DNA of 10,456 nucleotides. It comes from an uncultured Acetatifactor sp. (GTDB taxonomy: Bacteria; Bacillota; Clostridia; Lachnospirales; Lachnospiraceae). This document shows positions 1 to 5,986 of this stretch, in pieces. The stretch is taken from assembly GCA_910589035.1 (NCBI GenBank), contig CAJUSI010000087.1, positions 1 through 10,456 of the forward strand, in the 5' to 3' direction. Position numbers and translations under genes: made by a program. Position 1 is the first letter of the stretch; the number at the start of each line of letters is the position of its first letter. The notes beneath the pieces were generated by a model. That model saw only the letters and a program-made list of their open reading frames with translations, was not told the DNA's origin and ran no database searches.

Positions 1-1
1 G

Positions 2-103
2 ACTATTATTCCACGTAAAAAAATGATCATTCGTATTATATCAGATACGGACAGGCCACATCCTGAAAACAAGTCCATAATTGAAAAGGCACTACAACTA
101 TAA
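2..103 (+). CDS. Possible C-terminal fragment of a gene entering from the left edge
   Basis: A plus-strand frame is open from the window edge to a TAA at 101-103. It gives about 33 residues, basic then polar, ending in KALQL. There is no family motif I recognise, and the composition is ordinary for a soluble protein tail. If real, the gene converges on the XRE regulator that ends at 362. The fragment is too short to distinguish from a chance open frame, so this is a low-confidence call. Confidence 0.25.
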   Translation, partial: TIIPRKKMIIRIISDTDRPHPENKSIIEKALQL

Positions 104-361
104 TCTCCAATTATTCAAAGGTTGAACATTAAGTGAGGGACGGAAGAACTATTTTCCGTATAAATATAAACTGTACATTGGAGAAACGGTCGGCAGGCAC
201 AAGCAACAAAATTAGGATTAATCATAAACGATATGACAATTTCCCGCAATACACGCTCAGTGGAATGCGGGAAATGATCGAAAATTCAGAAGAATTTAGT
301 TGAATTCAATAAAATTCTCATTGATATACGGTAATTTTTTCATTAGTATACAGCGAGCTTC
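104..361. other. Intergenic region, mostly a composite repeat (copy A)
   Basis: No gene is supported between the edge fragment and the stop of the XRE gene. Positions 104-218 are AT-rich with no clear signal. From 219 onwards the sequence is copy A of the composite repeat described separately. Confidence 0.6.
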
Positions 362-371
362 TCATTGATAC
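219..371 (-). repeat. Composite repeat copy A: 35-nt hairpin plus 22-bp array at the 3' end of the XRE gene
   Basis: Positions 219-331 align without gaps to 1493-1605, with about ten mismatches in 113 positions by eye (roughly 91% identity). In plus-strand order the block holds a hairpin at 240-274, the shared stretch TTGAATTCAATAAA, and 22-bp units at 315-336, 337-358 and 359-371 (partial). The stop codon of the XRE gene (362-364) lies inside the last unit. The orientation relative to the host gene is the same as in copy B: the gene runs into the array, then the palindrome, then the hairpin. I do not recognise the family. The layout is that of a dispersed intergenic repeat. Confidence 0.8.
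240..274. repeat. Hairpin of repeat copy A
   Basis: Arms of 15 nt, TTTCCCGCAATACAC and GTGGAATGCGGGAAA, pair with two mismatches around the loop GCTCA. No T-run follows on either strand, so it does not look like a standard intrinsic terminator. The right arm and loop are identical to copy B. The two copies differ only in the left arm. Confidence 0.75.
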
Positions 372-1183
372 TTCTTCCCCACCACAGCCACCGGAATAAA
401 CAATCCTCCCAGCGTCAGCACCAGCAGCACGGGAATCCTCCCGAAAAGCCATAGAAAATCCGGCATCAGCAGCCGCAGGGGCACATAGGCCGCAGGCCAG
501 CACACGGGCATCAGGAAGCAGAAGGTCCGCAGGGCTTTCGTGATATGGGGCCAGTTCCGGTTATTGAAGGCCATGCCTGCCATCTCGAACCGAAAGCATC
601 CGTCGCTGTAGGTGCTGATCCGTATTTTGTCATACAGCAGCGGAAGCCTCTCCTGCATGAAGAAAAAGGGCCAGATTCCCAGAAACAATACCATGGGAAT
701 CGTAGTCAGCATATCTAACAGGCGGTCAAACAGGCTGATTCCCAGCTTTCCGCCAAAGGCAAAGAGCAGCACCAGCTCTGCGGCGGACAGCCCCAGCCCC
801 AGGAAGTACCATTTTGCCCTTCTCTTCTTAACCTGTTTCAGCTCTTCCTTCTCCTGCTCCGTCAGCTCCGGGGTCCTCTTCAGCAGTCTGCACAGCTCCG
901 CATCCGTCAGCTTCTCCACATTGGACCAGTCCGGCGTCTCCCTCTCCCCGCGGAGCAGCTCCGACACGCTCACCCCCAAAGTCTCGGCCAGCGGCTCCAG
1001 CATGGAGATGTCCGGCATCCCCAGCCCCGTCTCCCATTTGCTCACCGCCTTATTGGACACATACAGCTTCTCCGCCAGCTGCTTCTGGGTAAGCCCCCTC
1101 TCCCTGCGCAATTCTGTGACAAAGCTGCCGAATTTCTTCACATCCGTTCTGTTCCTGCCCGTATCCTCTCTCTCCGTCTCCAT
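362..1183 (-). CDS. Membrane-anchored XRE family transcriptional regulator
   Basis: A 273-residue protein with an N-terminal helix-turn-helix of the XRE/Cro-CI type at about residues 15-75, including GLTQKQLAEKLYVSNKAVSK followed by WE and MPDISMLEPLAETLGVS. A charged linker (80-125) leads to about four hydrophobic segments (around 126-145, 160-177, 218-240 and 246-268), so the DNA-binding domain should sit on the cytoplasmic face. Family members often sense envelope stress or act as local regulators, but no ligand can be read from the sequence. I chose ATG 1183 because AGGAGG lies 6 nt upstream. The in-frame ATG at 1249 has no such site and falls in a palindrome. The last residues (KKYQ, then TGA) are encoded within the 22-bp repeat array, so the natural C-terminus may have been altered by the repeat. 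Confidence 0.85.
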   Translation of the reverse strand: METEREDTGRNRTDVKKFGSFVTELRRERGLTQKQLAEKLYVSNKAVSKWETGLGMPDISMLEPLAETLGVSVSELLRGERETPDWSNVEKLTDAELCRLLKRTPELTEQEKEELKQVKKRRAKWYFLGLGLSAAELVLLFAFGGKLGISLFDRLLDMLTTIPMVLFLGIWPFFFMQERLPLLYDKIRISTYSDGCFRFEMAGMAFNNRNWPHITKALRTFCFLMPVCWPAAYVPLRLLMPDFLWLFGRIPVLLVLTLGGLFIPVAVVGKKYQ

Positions 1184-1236
1184 TTCCTGCCTCCTCGCTC
1201 CTTTCCGCTGATATCCCATATTTTGTACCACGATAC

Positions 1237-1252
1237 TATGTGCTTTCACATA
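1237..1252. promoter_or_regulatory. Palindrome upstream of the XRE gene (candidate operator)
   Basis: TATGTG-CTTT-CACATA is a perfect 6-bp inverted repeat about 55 bp upstream of the chosen start codon. Its position suits autoregulation by the XRE protein or another dimeric regulator. The function is inferred from position only. Confidence 0.35.
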
Positions 1253-1272
1253 AGGACTCGGAATTTTATGGC

Positions 1273-1289
1273 TTGACTTAATGAGTCAA
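1273..1289. promoter_or_regulatory. Palindrome TTGACT-5-AGTCAA upstream of the XRE gene
   Basis: TTGACTTAATGAGTCAA has perfect 6-bp arms. Read on the minus strand, TTGACT could also be a -35 element, but no good -10 lies 16-18 bp downstream. It is a candidate operator or part of the promoter. Confidence 0.35.
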
Positions 1290-1499
1290 TCTCGTATCAT
1301 ATCCTACATTTTTACTCATAAAGGCCAAAAGTAACTCCACGCCTGTGGTGTTAACATCATGATAGACACCCGGACCATCCGCGTTTTTCTGGCCTTTTGA
1401 TCTGTCAGATGCTTTCCCCAGGCCTTAGGCAGCGGCATCCTGGCTATGACAATTCGGACAGATCAATAAATTATCGCCCCGCCTTACATACATAATCAT
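1278..1499 (-). pseudogene. Possible remnant with a CPNCH zinc knuckle (HNH-like)
   Basis: On the minus strand, ATG 1499 opens a 24-codon frame containing GDNLLICPNCHSQDAA, stopping at TAA 1425-1427. The same frame then stays open for another 48 codons to TAA 1278-1280. The DNLL-x-CPNCHSQ pattern resembles the C-terminal half of HNH endonucleases, where the family usually has NLxLLCPNCHSQT. The first half of the domain (the CxxC and HH part) is absent and the upstream sequence is repeat copy B. It is at best a decayed fragment, and chance resemblance over 15 residues remains possible. Confidence 0.25.
1332..1353 (-). terminator. Weak candidate terminator upstream of the XRE gene
   Basis: TAACTCCAC-GCCT-GTGGTGTTA forms a 9-bp stem with one mismatch. 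On the minus strand it is followed by CTTTTGG, a short and interrupted T-run. It could separate the GT-C transcript from the XRE gene. The T-run is poor, so confidence is low. Confidence 0.25.
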
Positions 1500-1666
1500 A
1501 AGCGATATGACACTTTCCCGCAATCCACGCTCAGTGGAATGCGGGAAATTATGAAAAATTTAGAAAAATTTAGTTGAATTCAATAAATTTCTCATTGGTA
1601 TACGGCAAACTCTTCATGGATATACGGCGGATTTCTCATTGATACACAGCGAACTTCTCATTGCGG
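1493..1666 (-). repeat. Composite repeat copy B: hairpin plus 22-bp array at the 3' end of the GT-C gene
   Basis: This is the second copy of the block at 219-371. The hairpin is at 1514-1548 (arms TTTCCCGCAATCCAC and GTGGAATGCGGGAAA, one mismatch, loop GCTCA). The 22-bp units are at 1589-1610, 1611-1632, 1633-1654 and a partial unit at 1655-1666. The GT-C gene stops at 1636-1638 inside the third unit, and its last eight codons (NEKFAVYQ) are repeat sequence. This copy has one more 22-bp unit than copy A. Together the two copies bracket the XRE gene and the 1250-1492 region in direct orientation. Confidence 0.8.
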
Positions 1667-3663
1667 AAGGTCTGCTCATATTCCATAGACTCCATAAATT
1701 CCATCAGCATTTTCCACTTGGGATCGGCCTCCATCTTCCGGCGCGTTTTCTCCTCCAGCGGAAACAGTGACTTTTCGCCCCTCTGCTCTTCCTCATATAA
1801 TCCATACGCATTCTCCAGGATGATCACTGGCTTTGCTTCTCCCTTCTCCCGGATCCTGCCCTCCTGCTCTGCCAACTCCCCCTTCATCACCTCCGGACCG
1901 TAGGAATCCAGATCGCTCCAGGGATTGAACGCGGCGGGCATCTGCAAATAATAGGAAAGCGCCGGTATCTTGCCGTAGAGAATCACTTCCTTCCCCGCCA
2001 GCCCCTCCTCATTCACATATTCGCTGAGTTCGCTCATCCACTGGGCCTTCCCGGGATCCATCCGGATATTTTTCAGGATCTCATTATTATACACATAAAA
2101 ATCCGTGTTCTGCACGCCGGTGGCCTCCGCGAAGACAAACTTCAGGCCGAATGCCGTAAAGACAAAGAAGCACAGCCCCAGGAACGCCGCCAGAAATCCT
2201 CTGGCCGGAAAGGAGGAGAGCACCAGCCCCTTCCCCACCGTCTTCTCCCCGGCAGACCGCAGAAAACGCCAGCATTCCCACAGGGTATACGGCGCCGCCA
2301 GAAACAGGTTGTTCAGGCTGGGGAACGCACCGTTATTGCTGCCCAGGGGCGTAATCAAAATGACCAGGAGCACCAGCCCGCTGATGAGCTTTTCCTCCCT
2401 GGGACTGCTTTTATGGAAAATACGTATCACGGTGACCAGCATGGTCAACATCAAAAACAGGATGCCGGGATGCCAGATGGGGTCGTAGCTGTAAAAAAGC
2501 AGGGACCAGAATCCTCTCTCATACAGCCACCAGAGCATAACCGCGCAGATTCCCATCCAGATAATCCGTACCCCTGTGTGAATTCCTCTTGCAGACATGC
2601 CTGCCCAGTTCCGGCCGCCGCTTCCCGCTCTTTCCTGCAGACCTTTCAGCGCATTTTCCAGCCATCCCGCTATGGCAAACAGCGTCATTCCGCATAGTAT
2701 GATCACAGCAAAACGGATAATCCAGTATAGTTCCTCTGCGTAGACTCTCACGATACCCAGAATCATGGAAGAAGCCTTGTAATCCACAGCCGTCTCCGTC
2801 ATGGAAAAGAGCCTGCGGATCCCCGCGATATATTCCCCAAACCCGTAACGGATGTGGATATAGTTCAGCAGCAACACAAGCGCTCCCGCATATCCCATGA
2901 GGCACCATAGGGTGTGCCGCAGCGTCTTTTTGAAGAAACTTTTTACCGGGCTGCCGCCGGCTCCTTCCCGTACAGGAGACGAATTCTCTCCGGATTGCGG
3001 CTGTTCTAAGGAAGCCTTCCCCCTGCCGGATCCCCCTCCGGAAGGCATTCCCCCCTTCCTCTCCTCCAGCCATACAATGAAATCATAAGCCCATACCGCC
3101 ACAATCATGCCCGCCTCCGGCAGATTGGAGAATCTCACCAGCACATTCGTCCCAAGCAGAATCCCGGCGCAGACAAAGCACGCCTTCCTCTCCTTCGTAA
3201 GCCCATTATAAAGGAGGATAACCGCCGCCAGGAAGAAAACATAGGTCAGATAATTATACAGAAGGGCCGTTGGACACCAGCAAAGGTTCAGCGCAATAAA
3301 TTCTCCCGCAAAGACGATTCCCTTTGACATCTTCAGCTTCCTGGTACAGAAAAAATAGCCCGCCAGCGCCAGCACGCTGGCAAAAAGCCCCGTATACAGA
3401 TTCATCCCCATCAGGGAATCCGCATTAGGGAGCCCGGTGAGGAAATTACCTGTCACATTGGCCAGATAAGTGGAGAAGAACCACATGGGATCCATATGCT
3501 CCGTCCCCATATATTGAAAATTCGCATAATTATATCCCGTATCCCATAGATCCAGGCCCCAGGAAATATGGCGAAGCGGATAAAAGGCCAATATTATAAT
3601 GAAGAGATTCTCCAGAATGTTACCCCTGCGCTTTGCAGATAAACTACCGCTGCTCTTTTCCAT
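1636..3663 (-). CDS. GT-C-like polytopic membrane protein (putative glycosyltransferase)
   Basis: A 675-residue integral membrane protein with many hydrophobic segments between residues 18 and about 530, then a soluble C-terminal domain of about 140 residues. The first extracytoplasmic loop carries acidic residues in LDLWDTGYN (D38, D41), and H57 lies nearby. This matches the placement of the catalytic acidic motif in GT-C fold, polyprenyl-phosphate-sugar dependent glycosyltransferases. A Gly/Ser/Glu-rich linker at about 203-240 interrupts the membrane domain. ATG 3663 is preceded by AGGAGG at very short spacing. The acyltransferase lies upstream on the same strand, so a role in surface glycan assembly is reasonable inference. 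The exact family and sugar are unknown. The final residues NEKFAVYQ fall in a tandem 22-bp repeat. Confidence 0.65.
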   Translation of the reverse strand: MEKSSGSLSAKRRGNILENLFIIILAFYPLRHISWGLDLWDTGYNYANFQYMGTEHMDPMWFFSTYLANVTGNFLTGLPNADSLMGMNLYTGLFASVLALAGYFFCTRKLKMSKGIVFAGEFIALNLCWCPTALLYNYLTYVFFLAAVILLYNGLTKERKACFVCAGILLGTNVLVRFSNLPEAGMIVAVWAYDFIVWLEERKGGMPSGGGSGRGKASLEQPQSGENSSPVREGAGGSPVKSFFKKTLRHTLWCLMGYAGALVLLLNYIHIRYGFGEYIAGIRRLFSMTETAVDYKASSMILGIVRVYAEELYWIIRFAVIILCGMTLFAIAGWLENALKGLQERAGSGGRNWAGMSARGIHTGVRIIWMGICAVMLWWLYERGFWSLLFYSYDPIWHPGILFLMLTMLVTVIRIFHKSSPREEKLISGLVLLVILITPLGSNNGAFPSLNNLFLAAPYTLWECWRFLRSAGEKTVGKGLVLSSFPARGFLAAFLGLCFFVFTAFGLKFVFAEATGVQNTDFYVYNNEILKNIRMDPGKAQWMSELSEYVNEEGLAGKEVILYGKIPALSYYLQMPAAFNPWSDLDSYGPEVMKGELAEQEGRIREKGEAKPVIILENAYGLYEEEQRGEKSLFPLEEKTRRKMEADPKWKMLMEFMESMEYEQTFRNEKFAVYQ

Positions 3664-3687
3664 GTTCCTCCTCTTCCTTTCCCTTCG

Positions 3688-3976
3688 CGTTTTCTCTCGG
3701 GTTTTCCATCCGATTTCTTTTGGGTTTTCTCTTTGGTTTCAACCCGATTTCTCTCAGGGGTTCTCTTTGGTTTCAACCCGATTTCTTTCGGGTTTTCTCC
3801 ACGGTTTTCCATCCGATTTCTTCGGGTTTCCTCTACGGTTTCAGCCTGAGTTTTTGGTTTTTCTACGATTTCACCCCAATTTTTTCGGGTTTTCTCCACG
3901 GTTTCAGCCTGATTTCTCTTTGGTTTCAATCCGATTTCTTTCAGGTCTTCCCCTCGGTTTCAATCTGATCTTTCCG
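3688..3976. repeat. Degenerate tandem array, about 33-34 bp units, polypyrimidine on the plus strand
   Basis: About nine irregular units (30-35 bp) of the form GGGTTTTCTC...GGTTTCAACCCGATTTCT fill the 371-bp spacer between the acyltransferase and GT-C genes. A 25-nt segment at 3728-3752 recurs exactly at 3762-3786, and nearly so at 3915-3939. Several unit junctions form short hairpins, for example AACCCGA-TTTCTT-TCGGGTT near 3775-3794. The minus strand is purine-rich throughout. Open frames crossing it are a by-product of composition. Confidence 0.8.
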
Positions 3977-4034
3977 CCGAATTCCCCTTAGGACTTCTCC
4001 CGTCTCTTGAAGGAATCTCCCCATTTAGCGTTCT

Positions 4035-5267
4035 TTATGAGTGTTCTTCCTGAGCGTTCTCCGCTCTTTTCTCCCCTGCAAACAGCCGGTCCGCGCTCTC
4101 TATTCCCTGCACCAGTCCGCGGTAAGGCTTTATATGCAGCAGCATTTTATGAAACAGCGAATAAATCCCCCTGCGCGCCATATCCACAAGAATCCCGCAG
4201 ACAAATACCGCTGCCGCCGCTGCCGCCGTACCCAGAAGCAACATGCCCACGGCTCCGGCTCCTCCCCTTTCCATAGCATCCGACACCCTTCCCGCTCCCA
4301 GCCAGTTCTGCCAGGTGTAGCGCAGTCCCAGATTTTCATGCAGCAGATACACTCCCAAGCTGTAAGGCGCAATCCGGTTCACAATCTCAGCCGCTTTTCC
4401 CTTTACCCGAATCCCGGCAAAAATGCCGAACAGCCCCCAGGCCGCCGCAAAGGGCAGGACATGGTTGTATTCCAGGCACATCCTGATCATCCGCTCCAGG
4501 CTGCCCGTATGCAGATAAATCTCCCGCAGTGCCATGGTTCCGGCAAAAATCAGCAGGCATCCGCCCGCATAGAGCATCCGGCAGTTCCTTTTTTTCTCCA
4601 AAAAGGGGAACCCAAAACGCCGCACATAGGCGGCGGAGAGAAATACGCTAAGGTACCAGAGACAATCATATCCCTCCTTATCCATCTCCAGGCGCAGGGG
4701 AAGAACGCTTTTCAGAATACAAAAAGCAAAAAGCAGAATCAGCAGGGCAATCTGCAGCTGCCGCTTCGTCATCCTGCGGACCGCCATGCCCACAAACGGC
4801 AGGAGCAGATACAAATAGACATATGCGGTCATAAACCAGTAGTGCTCCATGGAAACGGGAAACAACAGGGTCAGCAGATAATGGGTGTCGAAATCCGTTT
4901 CGACCATCACGCCGGACAAAGCCCCTATCAGCCCGAAAAACACGGAATATCCCCACACCTGCAGATACAGCTGAATCAGCCTGCTCAATTTAAAAGAGGA
5001 CATGCACAGAAAATAACCGCTGAGGATCATGTACACATTTACCGCCACAGCGCAGAAACACTCCAGCAGCCACGCCGTAAGCTCCGCGCCGCTCAGGTGT
5101 TCCTTTGTCAGATCCGCAAGCAGCCCGCCCTTTCCCAGATAGTGCAGCACCACCACCATCATCATTGCCGCGCAGCGCAGCAGTTCCAGATTTGCCATCC
5201 TTTTAGGCCCTGCCGGGCCGCCCCCGGAGGTATCCCCCGCATTTCCCTCAATTATCCCATTCCGCAT
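4035..5267 (-). CDS. Acyltransferase family 3 membrane O-acyltransferase
   Basis: A 410-residue polytopic membrane protein of the acyltransferase-3 (OafA/WecH-like) family, which moves acetyl or other acyl groups from the cytoplasm onto extracytoplasmic glycans. The N-terminal segment NLELLRCAAMMMVVVLHY carries the family R-x10-H pattern (R31, H42). SGYFL follows at about residues 83-87 and HYWFMTAYVYLY at about 142-153, another hallmark, with His142. About ten membrane segments are visible. I chose ATG 5267 (AAGG 6 nt upstream). A TTG two codons earlier is the alternative. The C-terminal cytoplasmic tail is charged. The GT-C-like gene lies 371 bp downstream on the same strand, and the pair could act on one surface polymer. 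The substrate cannot be told. Confidence 0.85.
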   Translation of the reverse strand: MRNGIIEGNAGDTSGGGPAGPKRMANLELLRCAAMMMVVVLHYLGKGGLLADLTKEHLSGAELTAWLLECFCAVAVNVYMILSGYFLCMSSFKLSRLIQLYLQVWGYSVFFGLIGALSGVMVETDFDTHYLLTLLFPVSMEHYWFMTAYVYLYLLLPFVGMAVRRMTKRQLQIALLILLFAFCILKSVLPLRLEMDKEGYDCLWYLSVFLSAAYVRRFGFPFLEKKRNCRMLYAGGCLLIFAGTMALREIYLHTGSLERMIRMCLEYNHVLPFAAAWGLFGIFAGIRVKGKAAEIVNRIAPYSLGVYLLHENLGLRYTWQNWLGAGRVSDAMERGGAGAVGMLLLGTAAAAAAVFVCGILVDMARRGIYSLFHKMLLHIKPYRGLVQGIESADRLFAGEKRAENAQEEHS

Positions 5268-5299
5268 TTCCAACCTTACCTCTGTGAATTATTCTACTT

Positions 5300-5550
5300 T
5301 CATAGAGCTTTCATAGAAAAATCATCTTATATTCAACCGGTATCTCATCGCCAAAAGAGTATTCTTACATTGTCTGCTTTTCAAATCTGTACACTATAAC
5401 TCTTCCCTTGGCAGGATCCACAATCCAGTACTCCCTGACCCCTGCCGTCCGATATCTAAACAGCTTTAACCGCTTTAACTGCTTTTCTCCACAGACTCCC
5501 GAGACTGCGTTAACACCATTATATCCTGCTGCCCCCGAAAATACAATCAA
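5300..5550 (-). pseudogene. Decayed C-terminal part of a Uma2 family gene
   Basis: The minus-strand frame reads LKLFRYRTAGVREYWIVDPA followed by KGRVIVYRFEKQTM. This is the well-conserved C-terminal half of Uma2 (DUF820) restriction-endonuclease-like proteins, where YxxAGVxEYWIVDP is typical. A TAA then interrupts (5365-5367), but the same frame continues with EYSFGDEIPV, exactly what Uma2 proteins have next. A one-base shift then gives DDFS and a stop near 5300. So there is at least one nonsense change and one frameshift. No N-terminal domain is present upstream. The piece may derive from the same gene as the N-terminal fragment at 8108-8344. Uma2 function is not established; the family has a PD-(D/E)XK-like fold. 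Confidence 0.75.
5326..5354 (-). promoter_or_regulatory. Candidate sigma-A promoter for the acyltransferase gene
   Basis: On the minus strand, TTGGCG (5354-5349), a 17-bp spacer and TATAAG (5331-5326) lie about 60 bp upstream of the start codon. The promoter sits inside the decayed Uma2 tail. The match is fair, not perfect. Confidence 0.4.
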
Positions 5551-5986
5551 AATAAATGCCGGGTTTTCATATATACATATTCGTTATGACGCTCAACAGC
5601 AAAATTCACCTGTTTGGCCAATTAATTTGCCCGGCCGGTCAGGAACATAATTTATACTCATGAACAAAAGCAATTGCCAAGCTAAATGTATAACGAGTAA
5701 GCACTTCTACAATGCTGGTGTAGTAAGCAGCAATTAAAGGCCTTCACGGGTATAAATGCGGGCAAAAAGATGCAAAGGCTGAAGGCGCTGAAAAACTCCT
5801 TTTGAGAAAAATTAGCTTTGCAAATATGAGCCTTAAAAATATCAGTCAGAAAAAAATGTCAAAAAATTAAGAAAGCTTTCGTGAAATTACTATGCGCTGT
5901 CCCACCCTTATGATATACTGTCTACATGCTTTGATTCCAGGAGCGATTTCAGAAATTTATTGACAGGATAGCAGAAAGGAAATAAT
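5551..5986. other. AT-rich intergenic region upstream of the lipoprotein gene
   Basis: No gene is supported in these 436 bases. There is a widely spaced inverted repeat (GCCTTCA near 5741 and TGAAGGC near 5780), a GAAAGCTTTC palindrome near 5874, and long A-rich runs at 5790-5875. A 25-codon ATG frame at 5660 lacks a ribosome binding site. The composition is clearly more AT-rich than the flanking genes. Confidence 0.5.
5911..5919 (+). promoter_or_regulatory. Extended -10 promoter candidate for the lipoprotein gene
   Basis: TGATATACT fits an extended -10 (TGn then TATACT) about 68 bp upstream of the ATG. No good -35 is seen 16-18 bp before it. AAAGGA, 7 nt before ATG 5987, is the ribosome binding site. 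Confidence 0.45.

Noticed and set aside
240..274. Intrinsic terminator
   Set aside because: The stem is good, but neither strand has a T-run after it, and the same is true for 1514-1548.
315..371. CRISPR array from the 22-bp units
   Set aside because: The units are directly adjacent with no spacers, are too short and degenerate, and no cas gene is present. The 33-34 bp and 9-bp arrays fail for the same reason.
219..371. Diversity-generating retroelement variable-repeat end with hairpin
   Set aside because: A hairpin after a gene end recalls such systems, but there is no reverse transcriptase, no template repeat and no adenine-biased substitution pattern between the copies.
1184..1249. Upstream ATG at 1249 as the start of the XRE gene
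   Set aside because: It has no ribosome binding site and lies within a palindrome. AGGAGG is correctly placed for ATG 1183, and the extra residues have no HTH-family counterpart.
3594..3929. Minus-strand open frame of 111 codons rich in Lys, Glu and Arg
   Set aside because: It starts at a TTG without a ribosome binding site, overlaps the GT-C gene start in another frame, and its content is just the polypurine repeat read in one frame. Two plus-strand frames across the same array are open for the same reason.
4041..5399. Long plus-strand open frame opposite the acyltransferase
   Set aside because: It is His/Gln/Pro-rich, has no motifs and mirrors the codon bias of the real minus-strand gene. 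The same applies to the plus-strand frames at 612-1211, 7434-7898 and 8563-9981.
5660..5737. 25-codon plus-strand frame upstream of the lipoprotein
   Set aside because: It has no ribosome binding site or recognisable features, and lies in an AT-rich spacer where such frames occur by chance.
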